Positions 35,253 to 45,755 of a stretch of DNA of 64,000 nucleotides are shown here, in pieces; the first letter of the stretch is position 1; every line of letters begins with the position of its first letter. The DNA lies in the NCBI GenBank assembly GCA_904063045.1, contig CAJFCJ010000030.1, forward strand, positions 248,001 to 312,000. Reading direction: 5' to 3'. The translations under genes were made by a program, and so were the position numbers. This DNA is from Dimorphilus gyrociliatus (taxonomy: Eukaryota > Annelida > Polychaeta > Dinophilidae). A model generated the notes under the pieces. The model was not told the origin of the DNA. It saw only the letters and a program-made list of their open reading frames with translations, and made no database searches.

Positions 35253-36189
35253 TTAGTCAGCATTTTCTTTTATCCAAGCAAGTTGATGGCTGACTTTGGC
35301 GTAGACTCCTGGATGAGTTGGGAGTGCACAACCTCTTCCCCAAGAAGTTATACCTATTACCTCAAATCTACCATCTCTATTATAGGCTAAAGGCCCACCA
35401 GAATCGCCTTGACAGGTATCTCTTCCTAATTTAGCTGCGCATATCATACTCTCATCTAATTGATCAGGATAAGGTTCAGAGCAGATTTGCTGAGCTACAA
35501 CTTCAACGTTAGTATAACGGAATTCATCAGTTGGAAGTTCACCAGACATTGTCCCTCCCCATCCAGATATTGTAGTCGTTTTATTTACATAATCTTCTGT
35601 TCGCGGTTCGCATGCAACTGTTACATTTTCATTGAAAGTAAAAGGAGATGCTATTCTTAGCAAGGAAATATCGTTCGACCAAAGAAGTGGATCGTTAAAA
35701 CTTGGATGATTTTTTATTTGCAGTATAGTAGACTCTTGTTCTGAAGATGGAGGGTCACTTCTCGTATGTGATCCAGCATATAGTTTCAATCCATTCGGCG
35801 ACTCGCTGGGCACGCAATGAGCGGCTGTAAGTGCCCAGTTTCTGTTAACTAATACTGCACCACAATGATGTCTATCAAACATAGTTATTCTTAACTGACA
35901 AAAAAACGGATAATTAATTCCAGAATGAATTTTTATATTTCTTATAATAACTTAAGAATTTACCTGATAAGGAAACTCATTTAAACGAGATTGCCAACCG
36001 CCAACAATTCGTCCAAACCTGTCAGTTTGTTGCTCAGGAGCAGGGTTATCATATTTACTTTTACCACAGTCGGCTATTTTTAAAAAGTAAAGCAAAAGTT
36101 ATATTAGAACTAATTCTAACAAAATAAAACTTACAGAGCCATTGCGCAAATACACAAGGAAGTACAGCAATTAAAATAAACGTCTTCAT
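35253..36189 (-). CDS. Trypsin-like serine protease (S1A), divergent copy
   Basis: Minus-strand exons 36189-36135, 36073-35964 and 35894-35253 give 268 aa. The signal peptide is MKTFILIAVLPCVFA. Propeptide SDCGKSKYDNPAPEQQTD then RFGR is cut before IVGGWQSRLNEF. The triad is intact (TAAHC, SNDISLL, CQGDSGGP), with Asp189 in GRDTC. The N-terminal beta strand (LRITMFDRHHCGA) departs from the GSHxCG consensus. NVT and NKT are possible N-glycosylation sites in the central part. It is a single copy, probably older than the duplicated sets. Confidence 0.93.
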
Positions 36190-36237
36190 AACTGCATGTA
36201 GTTGCAGCATATAGACACATTTCTAGCTAAATTTTAC

Positions 36238-36245
36238 GATATATA
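36238..36245 (-). promoter_or_regulatory. Probable TATA box of trypsin 35253-36189
   Basis: Reads TATATATC on the minus strand, 49 bp before the ATG. Confidence 0.4.
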
Positions 36246-36424
36246 CTACTAAAAAAACATATGGATATTCCCAGTTTACAAATATTCACATGTATCTGAG
36301 TAATCAAACATTTTCTAGGTGACAGACATCTTGCTTGAAATTTTTCCATTGTTGTTGATGATTCATAATGACGCTTTTGAATGTAAAAGACATCTATTGA
36401 ACTTATATTATTGGGACAAATTTT

Positions 36425-36730
36425 CTATTGTTTTATCAGCTCTTGCATATCTCTAAGAGCATTCAGCAGGGTATATCGATTCTGCCTAAATTTTGAATCA
36501 TTTAGGATTCCGAGACTACTTGCACCGATGGTAATTTCATCATCCTCATATGAGTAACAAAAGAACAGTTTCCTGTAGCTTGAGTTCGCTAGTAAAATCT
36601 CTAAGAAAACACAGATGTGTGTTCCAAACATGACAGTTCCTAACATCTTAATAACATGAACATTAGACGAAGCTTCAATTCTCGTAACTGAACAATAATA
36701 ATCATTAATATCGAAAAAAATTTCTATCAC
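36425..36730 (-). CDS. Unrecognised exon-like open frame
   Basis: 101 codons open on the minus strand. A possible acceptor (TATATTAACAG) lies immediately upstream, and the frame opens on GTG, so it would be a terminal exon rather than a whole gene. The sequence has one hydrophobic stretch (MLGTVMFGTHICVFLEILLA) flanked by polar parts, and ends QELIKQ. I do not recognise a family and found no partner exon in the next 600 bp. It may be a fragment of a membrane protein or a chance frame. Confidence 0.25.
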   Translation of the reverse strand: MIEIFFDINDYYCSVTRIEASSNVHVIKMLGTVMFGTHICVFLEILLANSSYRKLFFCYSYEDDEITIGASSLGILNDSKFRQNRYTLLNALRDMQELIKQ

Positions 36731-37344
36731 TTCTGTTAATATAAAATTATAAAGTTAACTACAACTTAATAAGCAAATACTTCATTCTTGTACACTGTTA
36801 AAAAGAATGAAGGTTTACTATTTAACATGCTCCTTCCTAAACTATTTCAACTAAACTTTTTGGGCATTTTATCTACAATACAAATGAATTAGCACCATAA
36901 CGATCTAATCACTATAATAACTTTAGACTAGACTTTCAAAAGTGCTTCTTATAAAAATTTGCTGGGTAAGACTTACAGTGTATTTCATACTCCTGTATTT
37001 TCAAACTTATTTAATAAATTTTTCAATATTCAATACCTATTTTAAATATGCCTCGTTATCTCAACATGCTAAGTTATACCATGTATCATTTTAAGTTTCT
37101 CTCATTAAAACATATTCATCCGAAAAAAAGATAAATGCGTTTTGCAATTAAAAGTCCTGTAAATTGTTATCATCATAAATTTTTAAACAAGAATTTCATC
37201 ACCAAATATGTAAATTATTTCTTAATCCATACAAAAAAATTGAGGCTAATACAAGTTTGCAACTTTTAAAATCATTTATTCATAAAAATATGTATGTTAA
37301 TCAGTGGAGAGCATCTGAAATTATAACTCATTCAAAAAGATACA
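36731..37344. other. Intergenic stretch ending at palindrome boundary
   Basis: No gene. At 37300-37343 lies a short copy of trypsin 3' flank (ATCAGTGGAGAGCATCT and onward), matching the DNA just beyond the stops of the palindrome trypsins, directly at the outer edge of the left palindrome arm. Confidence 0.5.
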
Positions 37345-38609
37345 AAAGTAGAACCTTTTCTTTTCAGAATATTTGTTGTTGATATCATTGATAAATCTGA
37401 AGTTTTAACGTTAACAGCAACACACTCTTTCCATCAGTTTTTTCTTATTTTGCTTGTAATTAATTACTTAATTGACTTAGTCGATACTAAGGTAAAGAAA
37501 GAGCAGAAAGAGAAAGAATAAATGGATAAGGAGATTTGATATCCTGTATACATAAAATATATACATGTATATATGTCTGTAGTAAAAACTTATGAGAAGT
37601 TTTACTGTATATTATATTCATTCATCACATAAATGCTATAGTTCACATAAGCATTATATTTTTACATCTTTATTATGTTATTTTTTATATTGTATGTAGT
37701 ATATATACTCTATATGCTATATATATATTTATTATTGCCACTTTTACTATGACAATGTATCAGTCATTGAAAGTTTATCTATATTTTCCTTGTTAAGAAG
37801 TCCAATATCTGGATTATATTGTTATTGTTATTTAACCTATAGACTACATATACAAGGATTAAATGTCTTTAAATATAATATGGAAATTACTCTTCAACAG
37901 TTAGCTATTAGTTTAAGACGCGATTCCGTCCAGGCTGTAGACCTAACGGGCATTTATTTTTTAAATACTAGTTTCTATATTAAGATGAGCTCATCACACA
38001 TGCTACCTTATTTCTAAGTATCCTTTCTATTGCTTGCCAAATTAGTTTTCTTACAATAATTATTATTATCTATTACTTAATTTTAATATCCTCTTACAAA
38101 AGTTTGTTCAATTCTAAGTAATTTAATGATATCTCAAACCGCTAGATGGTGCTTTAGTCTGCATTTCATTGGCAATTTGCACGAATTCTATCGTTTTTTT
38201 TGTCATTATTATCTATAACGAAATCTCTACCAAATAATTGTAACTTTGATGCATAGACTACTTTTGAACTGCTAAGACGAATAATTAAATGAATTAAATA
38301 ATGTTCTTCATGTCAGAATGTGTGATAAAGATGAATAAACATTTTTAAAAATAGTTTTTGTTAATGCAAATTCATGGAAAATTAAAAAGTCCTAATATAA
38401 CTGATCAGTCATAAGCATCCAAATATATCACATTGAAAAAAGTTTCCTCTTTGGATGTTAATTATCTTTGGGAAGAAGACATTTCTTAACACTTTGGTAC
38501 TTGTTTTCCATAGGAAAATTTTCAAAAATTTCTCTAATTCAAAAGTATATAAAGAAGGAAAAGATGCTTAAAGTTAAAGTTTTCAAAGTTGAAGAAGACT
38601 GAAAACACT
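37345..38609. other. Gene-free part of left palindrome arm
   Basis: AT-rich DNA with TA-rich runs near 37690-37730. The open frame at 37790-38017 is mirrored at 56922-57149 only because the whole arm is. A CTCF-like motif lies at 38139-38152. Confidence 0.45.
38139..38152 (+). promoter_or_regulatory. CTCF-like motif in palindrome arm
   Basis: CCGCTAGATGGTGC fits 12 of 14 positions of the CTCF core. It is mirrored at 56787-56800 in the right arm, which would place it in opposite orientation on the two sides. Confidence 0.25.
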
Positions 38610-39382
38610 ATGAAAACTTTCATCATCTTAGCATTTGGATGGGAAACAAGAAAGAACGAATTTTCTTATCAAGTTGATTATTAATTAATTTTTAATTAAA
38701 CACTCTACTTTAGTTTTTCTTACTAATATAATTTCAGTTAAGTTTAACAAGATGTGATAGTCATGTGTGTGGAGCAGTCATTCTTAATAGCGACTAGGCT
38801 ATAACTGCTGCTCTTTGTGTTTCAAGTGGAAGTAATTCTGGTTTAAAAGTTATTGCAGGTCTTCACAATCGATTCGAAGATTCGGATCCCGCTGTTCAAA
38901 AATCTGAAATATTACAAGTAAAGAATCAAGAAGAATGGCATGAACCTAATCGTCATTCAAATGATATCTCACTTCTTAAATTGGCCACTAAGTTAATATT
39001 TAACGAAAACGTCGCTCCTTCATGTGCACCAAGAGAAGTTGACTATGCAGGAGATACTGTTACTATTTCGGGATGGGGAACCACCTATTCGGGAGGATAT
39101 GTTACAGAAGAATTGAGATATACCTACGTCATAGTTCAAACCAACGCAAAATGCAGTGAATCGTATCCTGATCGTATTGATGAAACAATGGTCTGTGCCG
39201 CTGCTCCAGGAAGAGATACATGTAAAGGAGATTCCGGTGGTCCAATGGCCTACAATAATAACGGAAGATTTGAAGTAATGGGCTTGACATCGTGGGGAAG
39301 AGGTTGCGCTCTCGAAGGTTTTGCTGGTGTATATTCAAGAGTCAGTGCTCAACTTAAATGGATTGCCGATAATGCAAAATAA
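38610..39382 (+). pseudogene. Trypsin pseudogene with fused exons 1-2, nonsense and lost catalytic His
   Basis: Parts: 38610-38672 and 38738-39382. The first reads MKTFIILAF joined in frame to GWETRKNEFSYQ, so intron 1, the signal cleavage site, the propeptide and the start of the mature chain are gone. In exon 3, the Trp before the His motif is TAG (38795-38797), and the catalytic His is Leu (CTT at 38813-38815, giving AALC). From there to the end the frame stays open for over 180 codons, with SNDISLL, GRDTC and CKGDSGGP intact, the latter carrying Lys at position 192 in place of Gln. The intron starts GTTGAT, a weak donor. It is inactive by three independent lesions; the intact downstream frame suggests recent death. 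A mirror copy lies at 55557-56329. Confidence 0.9.
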
Positions 39383-40597
39383 AGTTTTATCTTTATAAAT
39401 TTTGAATAAATTGAACTGATTATTACCGTATTTATTAGCAATTGTCTCTCTTTCAGCAACTCTAAAAGTCAAAGATTTCTAATCATTAAAAAGAATAAAG
39501 GCTGGGAAATGTTTAGTAAAGTTGAATCAAATACTTAGAAGACACTCTGAGTATTAGTTAATGTAAAGTAGTTGACCAATTCTGATGATATGGTTATCTT
39601 ATATACTTTATAACTATTATTAAAAGTCTCAGGAAAAAAGTAGTCTTAAGATGATAATAAAAGGCAAAAATTTGATATTAACAGGAGAAAATCATCTTTC
39701 ATTAAGCTATCAAAATAATATTCTTATACTATCCAATATCTTAAAGATTAGTGTAGAGCAATGTAAACCCAAATACCATTTATCATTAAATGTTGAAATC
39801 CTACTAGAAAAAACGTCTAAGTTTTCTAATTCAACTATAGATATTGTAATCAATCAATAAGAAATCATAGTAGTATTTATACCTTTACAAAAAAGTGTTT
39901 TACTCTTTACAATGTAATATTTCTATCTGAATGTAGTGCCGTTAACATTTCCACAAGTTAATCAAAATAAATGAATTAGAAATTCATCAGATACTCAATA
40001 CATTCTCATTTTACAAATCTTTACGTACATAATAATGGATTAATTAAGTCAATGCTAACATCTTATACAAAACAGCTGTCTTTCATCTTCTGAATGTGGA
40101 ACTATCCGAATAATTAGTATAATTATTAAATAGTTAATGAGATATTTTTAGAAAGACGCCAACAATTGAAAATCTTTTTTATTATCTTACATAGTGATAA
40201 TTCTTGTTATTTTTAGTAATATTTTATGAAATGTCAATCTTAATGTCACTATGAAAACAACATTCGTTATTTTCTAATATTTTGGCACCAAAACAAAGCT
40301 AAAATTCAAAAAGGAAACTTCATGGCAACAGTTTAGTGTACAATAACTAATTAATTCAAACTGCTTAAATGAAAAAATATTATCCTAAAATTAACCAACA
40401 ATGAATTACATTCTGATCATCAATCTTGAAACATTCTATGAAAAACTTATACTCTAAAATTTACCAAACGATGAATTACTTGTTAAAATACTGTATTCTT
40501 ATAGAATTCAACATGAAGAATTGAATGTAAATCAGTGGAGAGCATCTTTCTGAAATTATAACTCATTCAAAAAGATACACATGAGAAAGATGTTTTC
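39383..40597. other. Gene-free part of left palindrome arm
   Basis: AT-rich DNA with no exon. 40410-40465 holds two near repeats of the AACATTCTATGAAAAACTTA and ACCAACAATGAATTAC type that also occur at the edge of the other inner palindromes (51769-51830). Confidence 0.45.
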
Positions 40598-41525
40598 TTA
40601 AACGGCGTTTTCACGGATCCATTCGAGTTGAGGAGAAACTCTAGCATACACACCGGGGTGAGTTGGAAGAGCGCATCCTCTTCCCCATGAAGTTAAACCA
40701 ACAATTTCGAATTTGCCATTGTTATTATAAGCCAATGGACCACCAGAATCCATTTGACAAGTATCCCGTCCTGGAGCAGCAGCGCAAATCATAGTTTCAT
40801 CAATGCTACCTGGATATGGTCCTTCACAATCGGCATTTGTCCAAACTTGAACATTCGTATATCTCAATTCATCAGTTGCTGGACTTCCGGAAAAAGTACC
40901 ACCCCATCCAGAAATGGTTACAGTTTCTCCATTGTAGGTAATATCTCTTGGACTACAAATTGGAGCAATATCTTCACTGAGAGTCAAAGGAGAAGCGAGT
41001 TTCAACAAAGAGATATCGTTTGAATAACGTTTTGGATCGGTATATTTTTCATGGTTGATAACTTGAAGAACTTCAGATCTATGTTCAGGACCATGAGGAT
41101 TACTTCTAATATGTGCACCAGCTAGAACTTCTAAACCAGTTGTAGAACCGGAAGAGACGCAATGAGCAGCAGTCAAAATCCAATTGCTGTTTAGAACAAC
41201 ACCTCCGCAATTGTGAGATCCAAAAATGTTTAGGCTTATCTGTAATATTTAATAAATGTTTATAGGATTCGAATAAAGCGAAGAAGAACAAGTTGAAAAC
41301 AAACTTGATAAGGAAATTCATTTGGTCTTGACTCCCATCCACCAACTACTCTTCCGAATTTATCAGTTGATTGTTCTCTGCCAGGATCGCTGTATTTGCT
41401 TTTACCGCAATCGCCTAATTGAAGAAAAGAATTTAGTGGAAATATACTTAACAAAACAAAGACATACTGATCCATTGGGCGTTAATTTCTACTACAACTG
41501 CAAACAAGGCAATGAAAATCTTCAT
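40598..41525 (-). CDS. Trypsin-like serine protease (S1A), Met193 variant, palindrome copy 1
   Basis: Minus-strand exons 41525-41468, 41414-41305 and 41239-40598 give 269 aa. The signal peptide begins MKIFIALFAVVVEINA; Glu13 lies in what should be its hydrophobic core, while the sister copies at 42063 and 51949 have Gly. The propeptide (SDCGKSKYSDPGREQ, then STDKFGR) is cut before VVGGWESRPNEF. The triad is His82 (TAAHC), Asp131 (SNDISLL) and Ser221. Asp215 (position 189) indicates cleavage after Lys/Arg. Position 193 is Met219 (CQMDSGGP) instead of Gly, as in the gene at 13543-14451. The donor of intron 2 is GTTTGT. A TATA box lies 51 bp upstream. The mature protein is the same in all four palindrome copies. 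Confidence 0.94.
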
Positions 41526-41575
41526 ATTTGATGTTTGTTTGTCTCCAAACTGTGTTCAATTGACCGAGGTAAGGT

Positions 41576-41583
41576 CTTTTATA
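41576..41583 (-). promoter_or_regulatory. TATA box of palindrome trypsin copy 1
   Basis: Reads TATAAAAG on the minus strand, 51 bp before the ATG at 41525. Confidence 0.65.
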
Positions 41584-41669
41584 TAATTTCTTTACTCTTC
41601 CATTTGTTATTTCCCAGATTATTTGGTACCAGATTTGTATTTGATTTTCGTAAAATGTTAACAAGCATA

Positions 41670-41918
41670 CTGTATGTATGTGTTTTCTTTTGATAACTTC
41701 CTGTTGAACGATAACGAATCGAGCATTATCAAAAGTTCGTTGAAATGTCTTTATACTGTTGAACAAAGTTTGTTATCTTAAACATTTTTTATCTGAAAAT
41801 GATTGGCGTAGTCGAAGTCGTATGTAAGATTAATAATTTATCTCACTTCCGACGGAGGTGGGTAGAAACAGCCGAAAACATGTTCTTGTCTATACTTTTA
41901 AAACAAAAGTGATAATAA
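41670..41918. other. Spacer of inner palindrome and shared promoter region
   Basis: 249 bp between two divergent trypsin promoters, not part of the inner palindrome. It contains AACGATAACG and a CCGACGGAGGTGGG segment, more GC-rich than the surroundings, and may hold shared control elements. It recurs inverted at 53021-53269. Confidence 0.4.
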
Positions 41919-42004
41919 TATGCTTGTTAATCCTATATGAAAATCAAATACAAATCTGGTACCAAATAATCTGGGAAATAACAGATGGAAGAGTAATGAA
42001 GTTG

Positions 42005-42012
42005 TATAAAAG
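42005..42012 (+). promoter_or_regulatory. TATA box of palindrome trypsin copy 2
   Basis: TATAAAAG, 58 bp from its first base to the ATG at 42063. Confidence 0.65.
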
Positions 42013-42062
42013 ACCTTACCACTGTCAATTAAACACAGTTTGGTGACAAACAAACATCAAAT

Positions 42063-42990
42063 ATGAAGATTTTCATTGCCTTGTTTGCAGTTGTAGTAGG
42101 AATTAACGCCCAATGGATCAGTATGTCTTTGTTTTGTTAAGTATATTTCCACTAAATTCTTTTCTTCAATTAGGCGATTGCGGTAAAAGCAAATACAGCG
42201 ATCCTGGCAGAGAACAATCAACTGATAAATTCGGAAGAGTAGTTGGTGGATGGGAGTCAAGACCAAATGAATTTCCTTATCAAGTTTGTTTTCAACTTGT
42301 TCTTCTTCACTTTATTCGAATCCTATAAACATTTATTAAATATTACAGATAAGCCTAAACATTTTTGGATCTCACAATTGCGGAGGTGTTGTTCTAAACA
42401 GCAATTGGATTTTGACTGCTGCTCATTGCGTCTCTTCCGGTTCTACAACTGGTTTAGAAGTTCTAGCTGGTGCACATATTAGAAGTAATCCTCATGGTCC
42501 TGAACATAGATCTGAAGTTCTTCAAGTTATCAACCATGAAAAATATACCGATCCAAAACGTTATTCAAACGATATCTCTTTGTTGAAACTCGCTTCTCCT
42601 TTGACTCTCAGTGAAGATATTGCTCCAATTTGTAGTCCAAGAGATATTACCTACAATGGAGAAACTGTAACCATTTCTGGATGGGGTGGTACTTTTTCCG
42701 GAAGTCCAGCAACTGATGAATTGAGATATACGAATGTTCAAGTTTGGACAAATGCCGATTGTGAAGGACCATATCCAGGTAGCATTGATGAAACTATGAT
42801 TTGCGCTGCTGCTCCAGGACGGGATACTTGTCAAATGGATTCTGGTGGTCCATTGGCTTATAATAACAATGGCAAATTCGAAATTGTTGGTTTAACTTCA
42901 TGGGGAAGAGGATGCGCTCTTCCAACTCACCCCGGTGTGTATGCTAGAGTTTCTCCTCAACTCGAATGGATCCGTGAAAACGCCGTTTAA
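42063..42990 (+). CDS. Trypsin-like serine protease (S1A), Met193 variant, palindrome copy 2
   Basis: Exons 42063-42120, 42174-42283 and 42349-42990 give 269 aa. It differs from copy 1 (40598-41525) by Gly13 instead of Glu in the signal peptide (FAVVVGINA), which restores a normal hydrophobic core, and by intron bases. The mature enzyme is the same: VVGGW start, His82, Asp131, Ser221, Asp189-type pocket and Met at position 193. It is arranged head-to-head with copy 1 across a spacer of about 250 bp, a layout that allows shared enhancers. Its mirror copy is 51949-52876. Confidence 0.94.
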
Positions 42991-43120
42991 GAAAACATCT
43001 TTCTCATGTGTATCTTTTTGAATGAGTTATAATTTCAGAAAGATGCTCTCCACTGATTTACATTCAATTCTTCATGTTGAATTCTATAACAATACAGTAT
43101 TTTAACAAGTAATTCATTGT

Positions 43121-43709
43121 TTAGTTAATTTCAAAGTAAGATGTTCTTTAAATGACCTTAGAGTGACATAAACTAGTATTTAAAAATAGACTATAGAAAG
43201 TAGGATATATGTACTGAAGGCTTGAATCTCATATGTAAGATTTTTAGAAGTTTTTGTCATGGAAACAGAATTCACAGTTTCTTTATTTTTTTGTAATAAA
43301 AGGTATACGAATAATAGATAGTACATGTGTGCAAGATGACACATTGTGATATATGAATGCGTTTGGGTTAAAAGAGTAGTAAGCGCCTATGTATGAACGT
43401 ATAATTTGCCTGATTTTGTTTACGGTGCACGCGTCACAGATACGTTTAAGATTATCGCAAATTGAGTAATGTAAAAGTCTCAAATCTAGTCCATGTGCAA
43501 CCTTGAAGGAGTGTAATAAATATAAAAAAACGCATACACGCATTGACATAGACACGTGTGTGCTCTTAACTTGAGGTCAAAGTAAGTATTTGACGAATTA
43601 CTAAAACAGTATACTCGTATTTGTAAGACTAAGGTTTAGAGATATAGACTATTCTATACAAAGTATATATAGTATATATACTGTATATATTCCTAAATAC
43701 ACAGAATAG
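43121..43709. other. Edge of palindrome spacer, nothing supported
   Basis: Unique DNA just inside the left arm. Short TATA-like runs at 43668-43690; no gene. Confidence 0.4.
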
Positions 43710-44474
43710 AATTCAAATGACCACCGGCACCAACTATCCAAGTCTATTGGACTCACAACTCACACACCAGAGGAGTATCACGACGAAATTATCAACCATT
43801 GATGATAAACTGGAGGAGCAAAGAAATGACATCAGAGAAAGACTAAAAGCAATGTCAATGTAATAGAGACAAGAATAACCGCCCAGATCTCAACAGAGAT
43901 GACCACCAAGATGGCTGTATTATTCAAATAATGAATCCTAACCAAACAAATTCCATCAATGAGTCACGAAATTCACCCTTATCTTTTCAAACGCAAGAAA
44001 TATAACATACCCAACTGTCAAAGAACAAAATGGCGGATTCGATCAATCGAAATCGTTACTAAGAAGATGACAGAATACTATCTACCAATGGCCCTGTCAT
44101 TAAAATAGCAAAATTGATGCTGGTCCTTCAACGTAAGATTTTTGCTATCTGAATTGACTCCTTAAGAAATAAAAAGGTCACTCAATCGGAAAGGTTCGAT
44201 GATACTAACTATCAAAAATTTCTACAAAACAGTAATTATTTCATTGATAGAATCCAATATTGAAAGTTGTAGAAATGTTTGATTGCAAATCGCTAGATGA
44301 TGGAAGAGGTATACAGTCGTCAATTTTTGACGTGAATAACGGTAACGTCGATAAAGAGTTTCCCAACTCTAGTCAAGACTCTGAGTTTTGTTTACGGTTA
44401 ACTACAAGGTGTATTTCCTAATTATAAGTTGTTTACGATCAAGAACAATACAGATAGTTCCAATTACTTGAATC
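43710..44474 (+). mobile_element. Probable retroelement remnant, gag-like start
   Basis: From about 43718, MTTGTNYPSLLDSQLTHQRS continues into a charged helix (STIDDKLEEQRNDIRERLKA) and stops at about 43860. Coding-like phrases with stops follow. Its position just before BEL/Pao integrase fragments and its coiled-coil style suggest a gag N-terminus, without a diagnostic motif. Confidence 0.35.
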
Positions 44475-44870
44475 ATGGTAGAAACATTGATAATTGAATT
44501 TCAATTATTTGTGGATAGATATGGAGGGCCAAAATCAATTATATCTGACTCTGCTCCAAAATTTCGAAAATTCTACTATACTCTTTGTCACTATCAGAAA
44601 TTATTGTCAGTAAAATATCCGACGTTAAAGTTCAGCTCTCCATACTCCCAAAATAAAATGAGAACAATAGAACATCTTATTGGACTTATAAAAACACTAC
44701 TGTCTACATCTGAGCTAAAGCCAAATTCACAATGTACTTGGAAATTTATAAGATTCACGGCTTCAGATATAAAATGCAACATGAACCAAACACCCATAAG
44801 CTTTACAATCGATGATATAGGCGAACCGATGGTAGTGTCACCAATCCATTTGATTAAATTATTAAAAATT
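44475..44870 (+). mobile_element. BEL/Pao integrase fragment 1
   Basis: An open frame with an integrase-core pattern: FVDRYGGPKSIISDSAPKFR (the second catalytic Asp region), then LKFSSPYSQNKMRTIEHLIG (third catalytic Glu region, IEHLIGLIK), then CNMNQTPIS and VSPIHLI (the N-x-R/T-P-L and LTP-type end). Typical residues are altered (SDS where SDN is usual), so it is probably inactive. The frame is open, but no upstream pol is joined. Confidence 0.75.
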
Positions 44871-44964
44871 CTGATGAAAAATGATAGGTATGGCAAGCTC
44901 ATCCTTCTAGTATGCACGGTCTTACATACCACCATCAATTAGGCTACATCTTTGTCCGTTCAAG

Positions 44965-45376
44965 AGAAAGCCAAAATGGCATCGTATTTTTATACGGATG
45001 ATTAGCGTCAACGAAAAAGACCTTGTAAACCTCACCTACGGATTACATCATGAGCTCGCAGCAGAGGATTTGCCCTAGCCAAAAACTCTACCAACAGTGC
45101 TTGGATAAATTCACATTCGTCCTTCAACATTAAACATGTCGACTCACCCATAAAAGTCCTAGGTTTGACCTATATTCCTGAAGCTCACGAAATCCAGATC
45201 AATTTACGAAATTGGAATACTAGAATTTCCATGGCCAAACGACACTCCTACTTAGCCCATACCTACGACATAATGGGGTTTATTGAACCAAACGAACTAC
45301 AACCTAAACTTCTAATTTCTGAATTCCCTGGTCTTGACAGCTGCACTACGAGTCTTAAACATCAAACACTATAACA
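44965..45376 (+). mobile_element. BEL/Pao reverse-transcriptase C-terminal fragment
   Basis: ASYFYTDD (44979-45002) is the YxDD block followed at once by a stop. Then FALAKNSTNSAWINS, HVDSPIKVLGLTYIPE (the KVLGL-type motif after RT) and MAKRHSYLAHTYDIMGFIEP then KLLISEFPGLD (the BEL/Pao connection to RNase H). Frames are broken. The order integrase, RT, integrase shows scrambling or nested insertion. Confidence 0.75.
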
Positions 45377-45424
45377 ATATTTTCCCTAATGTTCCTATTA
45401 AAGTGTTCGTGAACTGATGATCGA

Positions 45425-45755
45425 GTTTTAGCTATTTAAGGACAAATGGGGATGGCCGAAAACAAAAATATCAGATTCTACACCGACATTCTTAGAATTA
45501 TACCGGACACTCGTTGACGCTATCAAAAGCAATCAACTGTGAAGTAAGTACCTGGCATGGAAGTTCAGGTCACCCTATTCTCCACATAAAATGGGAATTA
45601 TAGAGCGACTCATCGGGCTTATTAAAATTTTACTACTTGAGTCTGACCTAAAAAGAATCCACCAATGTTCATGGGAAAATACAGTCAAAGACCATAAACG
45701 AACCATTTTGTCATTTGAACCATTTTCGTGCAATATACTGTATAGGGTATAGGCA
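45425..45755 (+). mobile_element. BEL/Pao integrase fragment 2
   Basis: A second, more decayed copy of the same integrase part: WGWPKTKISDSTPTFLELYR, then WKFRSPYSPHKMGIIERLIG and LIKILLLESDLK. It parallels fragment 1 segment by segment but is clearly diverged, so it comes from another insertion of a related element. Confidence 0.75.

Larger units (their letters stand above)
40465..41669 (-). repeat. Inner palindrome, left half
   Basis: Matches the reverse complement of 41919-43120 (x + x' = 83588) with a few differences, for instance GCG versus GTG at intron 2 and GAA versus GGA in the signal peptide. A 249-bp unmatched spacer (41670-41918) lies between. Each half carries one whole trypsin, promoters facing each other across the spacer. 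Confidence 0.92.
37345..43120 (+). repeat. Left arm of giant palindrome
   Basis: About 5.78 kb matching the reverse complement of 51819-57594 (x + x' = 94939). The register holds at every point compared, from 37348/57591 to 43100/51839, without any indel. I found no mismatch at roughly ten spot checks. The arm contains a trypsin pseudogene, two complete Met193 trypsins in a smaller palindrome, and unremarkable AT-rich DNA. Confidence 0.95.
41919..43120 (+). repeat. Inner palindrome, right half
   Basis: Partner of 40465-41669. It ends near 43120, where the left arm diverges from both 40465 and the right arm (51819). Confidence 0.9.

Noticed and set aside
37790-38017. 75-codon frame present in both palindrome arms
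   Set aside because: Its conservation follows from arm identity, not from coding selection; AT-rich composition and no domain.
41482-41766. 94-codon minus frame near the inner palindrome spacer (mirrored at 53173)
   Set aside because: It overlaps promoter and exon 1 of the trypsin in another frame, with no domain.
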